Shown here piece after piece: positions 1-6,055 of a stretch of 8,826 nt of DNA (position 1 is the first letter of the stretch; every line of letters begins with the position of its first letter). This DNA comes from Candidatus Onthocola stercoravium (lineage in GTDB: Bacteria > Bacillota_I > Bacilli_A > RF39 > UBA660), in contig DVHV01000088.1 in the NCBI GenBank assembly GCA_018711775.1, positions 1 to 8,826 of the forward strand. Direction: 5' to 3'. Both the position numbers and the translations under genes were made by a program. Under the pieces are notes generated by a model. It saw nothing but the letters and a program-made list of their open reading frames with translations, ran no database searches and was not told the origin of the DNA.

Positions 1-1640
1 TTATAAGTTCTATTCTAGGAGTTTTATATGGCTATCTAATCGGAGAGGCTACTCAATATGCAACTGAAAGCCATTTTTTTGTTGCAGTATTAACATTAAT
101 ACTTTATTTACTTCTTTCATTAATAGATAATTTAATTTTTGATCGATTAGGTAAAATAAGTATTAAAAAAGCTTGTAGTAATACCATGGAGCGCATTAGT
201 TATGATGTATATTATAAAGTTGGTTTGCTTCCTGCACGGGCATTTGAAGAAAAAACTAGCGGAGAACTTATTAATCGTGTTGTTAATGATGCATCAACTA
301 TTACTGAAACATTCCAACAATTTCTAAGAGTAATAACTGTTCTTTTTACAGCTTTACTTATTTTTATTTATGTTTTATTAAATTCCTGGATTGTTGCTTT
401 AGAAATAGTTATTTATTTTGGCTTATTTTATATGTTTTCTAAGAAGTTTTTGCCTTTAATAAAAGAAACTCAAAAAGAAATATCTAAAGAAAAGGATAAT
501 ACAGTTGCAGAAGTTAATGAAACAATCCGAGGTATTAGGGAAATAAGAGCTTTAGGGATTAGAAAAAGTGTTAATAGTACTGTAAAAAAAATTATCAATA
601 TTGTATTTATAAAAACAAGAAAACAAATGGTCGATGAAGAAAATTACTATAGTGCGACATCTTCCTTAGGTAATGGTCTTGAAGTAGTAGTATTTGTTAC
701 ATGTATTATTTTAATGGCTTTAGGTAAATGCGATATTGGCTTTTTCATAGCCATGACCTATTATATTTATCGTTTTACTTATTTAGTTGAATGGGTTATG
801 AATCTAAGTTCTTCAGTACAAAAAATGCGTGTTGCTATTGAAAGAGTAGATGAAATTCTTGGTAATAAGTTATATTCTGACATCACTTTTGGTACTTTTC
901 ATAAGACCGATATAGTAGGAAATATCGAATTTAAAAACGTAACATTTGGTTATAGCAAAGATGAAGGAAATGTTTTTGAAAACTTTAACTTAACAATTCC
1001 TAGTAATAAAAAAGTAGCAATCGTTGGTAAAAGTGGTCAAGGTAAAAGTACAATATTTAATTTGTTACTTCGTTATTTTGAACCAAATAGTGGTGTAATT
1101 TTAGTAGATGATAATCCTATAAACGATTTTGATGAAGAATCATTCCATCAAAATATTGCTATAATTAGGCAAGACCCTTTTATATTTAATAAAACTATAT
1201 TAGAAAACTTTCATATAATAGATCCTTATATATCTTTAAATAAGATTAGAAAAGCCTGTAAGTTAGCAGAAATTGATGAATATATCATGAGCCTTCCTGA
1301 TAAATACGATACAAAAATTGGTGAAGGCGGAGTCAACTTAAGTGGAGGTCAAAAGCAAAGACTTGCTATTGCTAGAGCCTTACTTAAAGATAGTAGGATA
1401 ATTTTATTTGATGAAGCAACAAGTGCTTTAGATAATGAAAATCAAAATAAAATAAAGTTAGCCATTGATAATTTAGTAAAAAATCATACTATTGTAATAG
1501 TTGCTCATAGGCTTTCTACAATAATAGATGCTGATATTATTTATTTAATAGATGATGGTAAAGTTGTTGCTAGTGGAACGCATAAAGAACTTATGAAGAA
1601 AAATAAAATATATAAATCTCTATATAATAGCGAAAATTAA
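1..1640 (+). CDS. ABC exporter, fused membrane and ATPase domains (5' partial)
   Basis: The reading frame is open from position 3 with no stop, so the gene begins outside the window; the ATG at 186 is internal. About 545 residues are visible. The first ~290 are the membrane domain, with hydrophobic stretches near visible residues 28-45, 110-145 and 225-260. The C-terminal ~230 are an ATPase domain with Walker A GKSGQGKST (about 342-350), Q-loop Q390, signature LSGGQ (446-450), Walker B IILFDE (466-471), D-loop SALD and H-loop His502. All catalytic elements are intact. This is the half-transporter architecture of type IV (ABCB-like) exporters, which work as homo- or heterodimers to move peptides, lipids or drugs outward. 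Substrate is not readable. A partner subunit could lie upstream. The gene ends at a hairpin terminator and shares no operon with what follows. Confidence 0.93.
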   Translation, partial: ISSILGVLYGYLIGEATQYATESHFFVAVLTLILYLLLSLIDNLIFDRLGKISIKKACSNTMERISYDVYYKVGLLPARAFEEKTSGELINRVVNDASTITETFQQFLRVITVLFTALLIFIYVLLNSWIVALEIVIYFGLFYMFSKKFLPLIKETQKEISKEKDNTVAEVNETIRGIREIRALGIRKSVNSTVKKIINIVFIKTRKQMVDEENYYSATSSLGNGLEVVVFVTCIILMALGKCDIGFFIAMTYYIYRFTYLVEWVMNLSSSVQKMRVAIERVDEILGNKLYSDITFGTFHKTDIVGNIEFKNVTFGYSKDEGNVFENFNLTIPSNKKVAIVGKSGQGKSTIFNLLLRYFEPNSGVILVDDNPINDFDEESFHQNIAIIRQDPFIFNKTILENFHIIDPYISLNKIRKACKLAEIDEYIMSLPDKYDTKIGEGGVNLSGGQKQRLAIARALLKDSRIILFDEATSALDNENQNKIKLAIDNLVKNHTIVIVAHRLSTIIDADIIYLIDDGKVVASGTHKELMKKNKIYKSLYNSEN

Positions 1641-1673
1641 AAGAAGTAATCCGAGTTTAAAATTACTTCTTTT
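1639..1673 (+). terminator. Hairpin terminator after ABC exporter
   Basis: AAAAGAAGTAAT (1639-1650) and ATTACTTCTTTT (1662-1673) form a perfect 12-bp stem with an 11-nt loop, starting inside the exporter stop codon. The T-rich 3' arm suits an intrinsic terminator for the plus strand. The stem also covers the stop codon of the minus-strand XRE relic and has T runs on that side, so it may act in both directions. Confidence 0.7.
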
Positions 1674-1824
1674 CTTTATCTTTGATTATTATTTCTAAAT
1701 CATATTTATTGGCTATTTCTATAATATCACTAAAAAAATATCTGCTTCTACCTGATTCATTAGAATATTGCCAGTCTTCTAATTTATTAATTCTTTTGGC
1801 AAATTCTTTTTGGGTTAAGAAGAG
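1663..1824 (-). pseudogene. XRE-type helix-turn-helix regulator relic (C-terminal part)
   Basis: On the minus strand the frame ending with TAA at 1663-1665 reads about 53 residues. They start LTQKEFAKRINKLE and end ANKYDLEIIIKDKEKK. LTQKEFAKR resembles the first helix of the XRE/Cro-type DNA-binding domain, and the ending resembles the tail of short XRE or HigA-like antitoxin regulators. There is no start codon or ribosome binding site. Going upstream, the frame meets TGA at 1828-1830, and homology to the surface-protein fragment on the other strand begins at about 1825. The 5' end has therefore been lost by deletion or rearrangement. It is best read as a dead remnant. The family call rests on a short segment and is moderate. 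Confidence 0.5.
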
Positions 1825-2058
1825 ACATCAGTAACAGGTCAAATAAATATAAATGGTGGTACTGTTTATGCTCAAGGTGGTACATTTGCGGCAGGAATTG
1901 GTGGAGGTGGTATTAGTGAGTATTATTGTCCGTTAAGCAGTTACTCAATTGCTTCAAATATTTATGTTTCTGATTTTGCACTTGTTACAGCATATTCTGG
2001 TATTGGAGGTGGAACTGTTGAGCCTGAAGATATTGGAAATGGAGGAAACTGTATGTAG
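1825..2058 (+). pseudogene. Fragment of glycine-rich cell-surface protein
   Basis: The plus-strand frame from about 1825 to TAG at 2056-2058 reads 77 residues: TSVTGQININGGTVYAQGG, then an AAGIGGGG stretch, and later SGIGGGT. The pattern 'I-x-I-x-G-G-T-V-x-A-x-G-G ... AAGIGGG' is typical of repetitive beta-rich surface or carbohydrate-binding proteins of gut Bacillota. The frame has no start codon or ribosome binding site, and an in-frame TAA lies just upstream at 1816-1818. Only the last repeat or two of a once larger protein remain. No cell-wall anchor motif is visible. It abuts the XRE relic at about 1822-1825, marking an old rearrangement point. Not expected to be expressed. Confidence 0.5.
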
Positions 2059-2075
2059 TTGTAAATAAAACATAT

Positions 2076-2099
2076 AAAAACTAAGCATATTATGCTTAG
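2076..2099 (-). terminator. Intrinsic terminator of the zip gene
   Basis: On the minus strand CTAAGCAT (2099-2092) and ATGCTTAG (2088-2081) form an 8-bp stem with a 3-nt loop, followed by TTTTT (2080-2076). The TAA stop of the zip gene lies inside the first arm. This is a compact terminator at the gene's original 3' end, so the C-terminal zip half still has its native terminator. Confidence 0.8.
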
Positions 2100-2506
2100 C
2101 CGAGTGCTACATCGAAAATCATCATAACTATAAATCCGAGTATTGTAAATAAGGCCATAAGGTCCTTTTTTTCATTTGTTTGACTTTCTGGAATTAATTC
2201 TTGAACTACTACATATATCATTGCTCCTCCTGCAAAAGAGAGTAGTATTGGAAGTAAAAATTGCACTTTTAAAACGAGTATTGCTCCGATTACTGCAGCA
2301 ATAGGTTCAACTATGCCACTTAAACAACCAAATAAAAATGCTTTTGACCGACTCATACCATCTCGTCTTAGTGGAAGAGATACCGCCGATCCTTCTGGAA
2401 AATTTTGAATACCTATACCAATAGCAAGCATTACTGCTGCCATAACTGTTGCTCCCTCAATCCCATACGCAATAGACCCAAATGCTACACCAATTGCCAT
2501 ACCTTC
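2096..2506 (-). pseudogene. ZIP-family metal transporter, C-terminal half (interrupted gene)
   Basis: These ~136 codons encode the C-terminal half of a ZIP-family (GufA/BbZIP-like) divalent metal transporter, probably for Zn, Fe or Mn uptake across the cytoplasmic membrane. From the internal Met at 2500 the sequence runs MAIGVAFGS (rest of helix 4), GIGIQNFPEG (helix 5, metal-site motif at residues 33-37), LPLRRDGMSR, a G-x-V-E-P motif (62-66), QELIPES (100-106) and a final hydrophobic helix ending DVALG. Codons for P-E-G precede the Met and belong to the motif HNIPEG, whose HNI part lies 3.5 kb away at 6050-6450. The Met at 2500 has no properly spaced ribosome binding site (AGAAGG lies only 1 nt upstream), so it is probably not a real start. 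The half lacks helices 1-3 and cannot work alone. No frameshifts or internal stops are seen, suggesting recent or reversible interruption. Confidence 0.9.
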
Positions 2507-2525
2507 TGGTTTATTTATTTTGTAA
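2505..2525. repeat. attL-type junction: core TC plus element arm
   Basis: This is the left boundary of the mobile element. Core dinucleotide TC (2505-2506; GA on the minus strand) lies between zip sequence (up to 2504) and the element arm TGGTTTATTTATTTTGTAA (2507-2525). The first 6 bases, TCTGGT (2505-2510), recur directly at 6050-6055. The arm is an inverted copy (16 of 19 identical) of the arm at 6031-6049. The recombinase stop codon (2511-2513) lies inside this arm. Confidence 0.85.
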
Positions 2526-3767
2526 CAATTTGAAATTTAAAAAAATAATAACTTCTTTATCTTTAGTTATTTCAATTCTTTCTATTAACGCCTTAATTAA
2601 TTCTTTGGTACAAATTTCTAAATTTAGCAATTTACTTAAAAGTTCATTATTTACTTTTGTCTTTTCTTTAATCTTTTTATAGTCAACTTTTTTCAAAATG
2701 CCTTTAATTATATCTAATACATTTTCTTCTAATTCATCATAATTAAAAGCATGCGCAGAACATAATTTTTGTTTATAATTTGCCCGATAATAATTACAAC
2801 ACATGTAACTTCTATTCATTTTATTTTTATTTCTGATACCAATATGATGTTTACATTCAAAACAATATAATAATCCATCAAATAACCTTGGATTATCTTT
2901 TTTACTTTCATTGTATATTAATTTGTCTTGGATACTATTAAAAATTTTTCTTGATACAATTGCCTGATGATTATTTTTACAAATAATCCAATCTTTTGAA
3001 CTATTTCTTATAATTTTTCGATATTTATAACTTAATCTTTGATGTTTATTTTGAATTAAATCTCCAACATATATTTGATTGGTTAATATTTTCTTTATAG
3101 CAATTTCAGTCCATTTATTATCTTTATTAAAACGAATTTTACTAAATGTAGGTACTTTTTGTTTTTCTAATTCATTCTTTATTTCAGATAAATCTTGACC
3201 TTCATAAAATAGGGTAAATATCTTTCTAACAATTTTAGCCTCATCCTCGTTTATAATAATTTTGTTTTTACAACTATCATCTTTTTTATAACCTAGTGGC
3301 AAACATCCTCCAGTCCAAAGACCATTTAGTTGCATCGTTTTAATGGCTGTTCTAATCTTTTTAGATAAATCTTTAGCATACAAATCATTAATAATGGCTT
3401 TAAATGGGGCAATATCATTATTAGCATTATCGATAAATGTATCTATGTTATCAGTTATGGCAATAAAGCGAATATTATTAATAGGGAAGAAGTGTTCTAC
3501 ATATTCCCCAGTTTTTATATAATCTCTTCCTAACCGCGATAAATCTTTTACAATAACCATATTGATTTTTTTATGTTTTATATCATTAATCATTTTCTTA
3601 AATGCTGGGCGATTAAAATTAGTTCCTGTATAACCATCATCTATATATATTTCTCCAATATCAAAGTGCATGTTTTTAGCAAAGTTTAAAAGTAGGCTTT
3701 GCTGATTTTTAATACTTTCATTCTTATCTTCTTTTGATAATCTTATATAAAGGCCAGCTTTAAACAT
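2511..3767 (-). CDS. Serine recombinase (short large-serine-recombinase type)
   Basis: This 418 aa protein most likely integrates and excises the element through a Ser-DNA intermediate. An N-terminal resolvase catalytic domain (1 to ~140) has YIRLSKED with nucleophile Ser11, GYTGTNFNRP (45-54) and VIVKDLSRLGRDY (71-83). A recombinase DNA-binding domain follows (~150-290), starting GGCLPLGYKKD. Next is a zinc ribbon with Cys302, Cys305, Cys323/324 and Cys336, and a C-terminal ERIEITKDKEVIIFLNF segment. Family members usually have 500 or more residues. Here the segment between the zinc ribbon and the terminal strand (~350-390) is short, so most of the coiled-coil arm seems missing. The start overlaps the 31 aa ORF by 8 nt, with AAAGG just upstream, which suggests translational coupling. 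The stop codon lies in the attachment-site arm, 4 bp from the core. No frameshifts; probably functional. Confidence 0.93.
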   Translation of the reverse strand: MFKAGLYIRLSKEDKNESIKNQQSLLLNFAKNMHFDIGEIYIDDGYTGTNFNRPAFKKMINDIKHKKINMVIVKDLSRLGRDYIKTGEYVEHFFPINNIRFIAITDNIDTFIDNANNDIAPFKAIINDLYAKDLSKKIRTAIKTMQLNGLWTGGCLPLGYKKDDSCKNKIIINEDEAKIVRKIFTLFYEGQDLSEIKNELEKQKVPTFSKIRFNKDNKWTEIAIKKILTNQIYVGDLIQNKHQRLSYKYRKIIRNSSKDWIICKNNHQAIVSRKIFNSIQDKLIYNESKKDNPRLFDGLLYCFECKHHIGIRNKNKMNRSYMCCNYYRANYKQKLCSAHAFNYDELEENVLDIIKGILKKVDYKKIKEKTKVNNELLSKLLNLEICTKELIKALIERIEITKDKEVIIFLNFKLLQNK

Positions 3768-3855
3768 TTTCCTTTGCTAATGCATTAATCAATTTAATGA
3801 TTATATTATCTAATGAATTATTGCCGTATTTAAATCTATAAGTATATTTATGCAT
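3760..3855 (-). CDS. 31 aa small ORF coupled to the recombinase
   Basis: An ATG at 3855 is preceded by GGAGG (3865-3861) with a 5-nt spacer, one of the best ribosome binding sites in the window. It opens a 31-codon frame (MHKYTYRFKYGNN ... LINALAKENV) ending TAA at 3762-3760. It overlaps the recombinase ATG (3767-3765) by 8 nt. The product is basic and aromatic at the N-terminus (HKYTYRFKY) and then predicted amphipathic-helical. I recognise no family. It lies just after the element's internal terminator and is the first frame of the recombinase transcript. It may be a leader that couples recombinase translation, or a tiny accessory protein such as an excision-directionality factor. The second option is a guess from position only. 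Confidence 0.6.
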   Translation of the reverse strand: MHKYTYRFKYGNNSLDNIIIKLINALAKENV

Positions 3856-3860
3856 AATAT

Positions 3861-3865
3861 CCTCC
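3861..3865 (-). promoter_or_regulatory. Ribosome binding site for the 31 aa ORF / recombinase pair
   Basis: GGAGG on the minus strand, 5 nt before the ATG at 3855. The recombinase itself has only a close-set AAAGG, 3 nt before its own ATG. The strong site therefore drives the small ORF, and the recombinase is probably translated by coupling. Confidence 0.65.
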
Positions 3866-3879
3866 AGTAAAAATTATGC

Positions 3880-3902
3880 AAAAAAAATGTTGCTATGCAA
3901 CA
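3880..3902 (-). terminator. Intrinsic terminator inside the element
   Basis: On the minus strand TGTTGC (3902-3897), loop ATA, GCAACA (3893-3888), then eight T residues (3887-3880). The TAG stop of the 86 aa gene is made by the loop and the stem base. It should reduce transcription from the cargo operon into the recombinase, so recombinase expression needs readthrough or a promoter of its own. The stem is short (6 bp, 3 G-C pairs), so termination may be partial. Confidence 0.65.
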
Positions 3903-4153
3903 CTTTTATAGTCTTCTTCATAATCTAGCGAATATTCTTCAATTAATTTACTAAGAATAATTGGATCATTTACTTTTTGCGTATATATTTCATTATTTTC
4001 ATTTATTTCTTTTAAAACTATATATTCATTCGTCGGTTCATCCTGTTCATTTAATAAAACCGCCAAAAAATAGTTGTTAGAATCAATTTCACTATCCAGT
4101 AATAATAAATAACTTTTTCCGTTTTCTAAATCAATTATTTCATCAATTTTCAT
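3893..4153 (-). CDS. Small acidic protein, function unknown (DUF1292-like in character)
   Basis: An 86 aa, strongly acidic, soluble protein rich in Glu, Asp, Asn, Ile and Leu, with no signal peptide or membrane segment. The core, NGKSYLLLLDSEIDSNNYFLAVLLNEQDEP followed by EYIVLKEINENNEIYTQKVND, reads as alternating beta strands. The tail LSKLIEEYSLDYEEDY is probably helical. The layout resembles small acidic Bacillota proteins of the DUF1292/YrzB type, but similarity is too weak to assign. Its ATG overlaps the stop of the large cargo gene (ATGA at 4153-4150), with AAAGGA 8 nt before the ATG. The two are therefore translationally coupled and probably work together. Plausible roles are a chaperone, cytoplasmic partner or inhibitor of the large membrane protein; this is inference from operon structure. 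Confidence 0.8.
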   Translation of the reverse strand: MKIDEIIDLENGKSYLLLLDSEIDSNNYFLAVLLNEQDEPTNEYIVLKEINENNEIYTQKVNDPIILSKLIEEYSLDYEEDYKSVA

Positions 4154-5973
4154 CTTTCTAATCCTTTACTTTCTTCATCTTGTAGTACTTTATCAAGTTC
4201 TTCTAATTCTTCTTGCTTCTTTTCACTTTTTAAATCTTTAATTTTTAATTTATCCATTAGTTTATTTATTCTTTTAAATAAACGATTCTTTTCCTTTACA
4301 CTTAATTCAGAACTATTATTAATTACATTTAATATCTCATTAGCCTTAGTAGCAATTAGCTCTGCTAGCACTTTTTTAATAGAGGCTTCTAATTCTTTAA
4401 TAGTATTTAAAACTTTATAGTATGCATCGCTTCTCTTTGGAAGGAAGGCTCCAAGACCAGTAATACCTAAACCTCCAACCCCAAGGGTGGTTGCAACACT
4501 ACTTAAAGAACTAACTGCTTCCGCCGCAACACTAGCATTCGCGGCAGCCGTGGCAGCAAACTGACTTAATTGAGTTCCTCCGAATGTCCAAACACCACTA
4601 GCAGCATCAAAAACTGCTTTTGAATTAGTTATTGATTGTATCATTGCGCCTAGGGCATTATTAGCACTATGTAAAGCGGCTTGATTTGCTCCAACTAAGT
4701 GCCAAGCCTCAGCATTATTAACCATCGCCGAACTTAATGCCGCAATTTGTTGTGTTTCTATCATATGAACAACTGCTGGAATTAAATATTTCATTGCTAC
4801 AACAGTAGCGACGATTAATAGCGAAATACCAACGGCTATTAAGATTTCCTTTTTATGCTTATTTACCCAATTACATACCCTACGACCAACAACTTTAATT
4901 TTAGGTTCCTCTAAATTAAAATCTAACGGTGGAGCAGAAAAATCTTGTTGTGGTGGAGTATTATTTGGTGAGTTTGGAACAGAACTTTGGTATGGGGCAA
5001 TTTGTTCATCAGGATGCACAGTTCCCTGATATCCGGGATAATCATCGCTATTAAAACTTAATTCATTATTAGCACTTGGTGTATTAGATGCATCTTTACT
5101 TGGTTTGGTAGAATTAGTCTTGCTTGTTTCATTATTTGTTTGATTAGCATTATTTCCTCTATTTGAAATATTATCTTTTTGACTGTTACCAATATTATTA
5201 GTTTTACTGGGTTCATCACTTGCTTGCCGCATATCATTTAAATCACTATTATAAGTTATACCATATCTATTACAAAGTTTATCTAGTTCCGTTTTCGCCT
5301 TAATATTATCTAATGCAAATTTAATTACTTCTTCCCTTGTATCATTTATTATCCCTTGTATTTTTTCTTTATTATCTGCTGCTATTGCTAGTAATTTATA
5401 ATCATCTTCTATAGCAGCAATAGTTTTTAATAAATCATTTTTAAAATCTACTACATTTAAATTAGAATTATATTTATTATATTCACTTTCTAATTTTACA
5501 AATTCATCATATGCTCGATATTTAGCAGAATTACTAGGTAATTTTTTATGTAATTCAACTGCTTTAGCATTCTTTTCTTCCGGACTTATATTTTGTTTAT
5601 CTAGTTCGTATAGTTCTTTTTTAATCTGTATTTCTTCTTGCTTGATATTTAAATAATCAAGTTCCGCTTGTTGCAGACGGCGATATTTCGAAAACAAATT
5701 TTCTAAATGTTCAAAATTAGCATAAAATTTATCTAAATTATTTGCATCTGATAAATGTGCATAGTTATCATAATTTACTATTTCTTTAATATTATCAAAA
5801 TTATTAAGTACCCTTTTAGAAAAAGACCCTATAATATCATTGATATTTGCTTTACTTCGTAATTCTATCAATTCATTAAGTAACTCATTTTCATCTTTCG
5901 AATAATTACTTAGTTGTTTTGAAAAATTATAAGCTTCCTTAATATTAAAACCAGCATTGGTATAACTATTCAT
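4150..5973 (-). CDS. Cargo protein: coiled coil, Asn/Ser/Pro linker, membrane domain; function unknown
   Basis: The frame opens at 5988 (612 aa), but GGAG (5986-5983) lies inside it, 9 nt before the sixth codon ATG at 5973, so a 607 aa product MNSYTNAGF... is preferred. Numbering follows the 612 aa frame. Residues ~15-250 are charged and predicted helical/coiled coil (LEDL-type heptads around 90-130 and 155-240). Residues ~255-365 are a low-complexity Asn/Ser/Thr/Pro/Lys linker. A basic stretch (GRRVCNWVNKHKK) precedes a strong membrane helix at 381-404. Residues 411-500 are rich in Ala, Asn and Ser. A second hydrophobic Gly/Ala segment at ~495-516 (TLGVGGLGITGLGAFLP) may be a second membrane span. 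Residues 520-612 are a charged coiled coil. I recognise no family, enzyme motif or signal peptide. The shape allows a membrane-anchored scaffold, pore-former or defence effector, but nothing proves any of these. Confidence 0.85.
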   Translation of the reverse strand: MNSYTNAGFNIKEAYNFSKQLSNYSKDENELLNELIELRSKANINDIIGSFSKRVLNNFDNIKEIVNYDNYAHLSDANNLDKFYANFEHLENLFSKYRRLQQAELDYLNIKQEEIQIKKELYELDKQNISPEEKNAKAVELHKKLPSNSAKYRAYDEFVKLESEYNKYNSNLNVVDFKNDLLKTIAAIEDDYKLLAIAADNKEKIQGIINDTREEVIKFALDNIKAKTELDKLCNRYGITYNSDLNDMRQASDEPSKTNNIGNSQKDNISNRGNNANQTNNETSKTNSTKPSKDASNTPSANNELSFNSDDYPGYQGTVHPDEQIAPYQSSVPNSPNNTPPQQDFSAPPLDFNLEEPKIKVVGRRVCNWVNKHKKEILIAVGISLLIVATVVAMKYLIPAVVHMIETQQIAALSSAMVNNAEAWHLVGANQAALHSANNALGAMIQSITNSKAVFDAASGVWTFGGTQLSQFAATAAANASVAAEAVSSLSSVATTLGVGGLGITGLGAFLPKRSDAYYKVLNTIKELEASIKKVLAELIATKANEILNVINNSSELSVKEKNRLFKRINKLMDKLKIKDLKSEKKQEELEELDKVLQDEESKGLER

Positions 5974-5982
5974 AAGCATCAA

Positions 5983-5986
5983 CTCC
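5983..5986 (-). promoter_or_regulatory. Ribosome binding site setting the cargo gene start at 5973
   Basis: GGAG on the minus strand, 9 nt before ATG 5973. No Shine-Dalgarno sequence lies before the earlier in-frame ATG at 5988, and the ATG at 5979 is only 3 nt from GGAG. This supports the shorter start. Confidence 0.55.
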
Positions 5987-5999
5987 ATATCTTAATATA

Positions 6000-6028
6000 A
6001 GTTTATCACAAATACATTTTATAAGCAA
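6000..6028 (-). promoter_or_regulatory. Possible promoter of the element's cargo operon
   Basis: On the minus strand TTGCTT (6028-6023), a 17-nt spacer, then TAAACT (6005-6000). The match is partial: 3/6 at -35 and 4/6 at -10. It lies between the right attachment arm and the cargo start, with a short leader. If real, cargo expression would be independent of the zip promoter. TATAAA at about 6022-6017 is an alternative -10. In AT-rich DNA such matches are frequent, so confidence is low. Confidence 0.3.
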
Positions 6029-6030
6029 TA

Positions 6031-6055
6031 TTACATAAAACATAAACCATCTGGT
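6031..6055. repeat. attR-type junction: element arm plus core TC
   Basis: Right boundary of the element. The arm TTACATAAAACATAAACCA (6031-6049) is an inverted partner (16/19) of 2507-2525, followed by core TC (6050-6051) and then zip sequence. TCTGGT (6050-6055) repeats 2505-2510 directly. The arm supplies the TAA (6033-6031) that closes the truncated zip N-terminal frame. Confidence 0.85.

Larger units (their letters stand above)
2507..6051 (-). mobile_element. Site-specific serine-recombinase transposon inserted in zip
   Basis: A 3,545-bp element separates the two halves of one ZIP gene. Deleting the DNA between the two TC cores joins 6450-6050 to 2504-2096, giving 810 nt: a 269 aa ORF plus stop, with HNIPEG restored. 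Joining the element's own ends gives ATAAACCA-GA-TGGTTTAT, a symmetric attP-like site. Shared sequence at the junctions is only TCTGGT; there is no transposase-type target duplication. Contents, all on the minus strand, are a coiled-coil/membrane protein (5973-4150), an acidic small protein (4153-3893), a terminator, a 31 aa ORF (3855-3760) and a serine recombinase (3767-2511). No relaxase, conjugation, replication, phage structural or resistance genes are present, so it is a simple integrative element rather than an ICE or prophage. Confidence 0.92.

Noticed and set aside
186..188. ABC exporter starting at ATG 186
   Set aside because: The frame continues open to the window edge with membrane-domain sequence, and no ribosome binding site precedes 186.
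1663..1824. Working toxin-antitoxin regulator
   Set aside because: The frame has lost its 5' end and start codon, and no toxin gene is adjacent.
2096..2500. C-terminal zip half as an independent transporter gene starting at ATG 2500
   Set aside because: It has no properly spaced ribosome binding site, and the PEG codons before the Met continue the ZIP motif. The other half is found at 6050-6450 with an exact in-frame join.
2482..2682. Plus-strand 66 aa frame
   Set aside because: It is the antisense of the recombinase 3' end and the zip junction, with no ribosome binding site or family resemblance.
2507..6051. Element as a conjugative element, prophage or DDE insertion sequence
   Set aside because: There is no relaxase, coupling protein, phage gene or DDE transposase. 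The ends lack a staggered-cut target duplication and instead show a serine-recombinase core.
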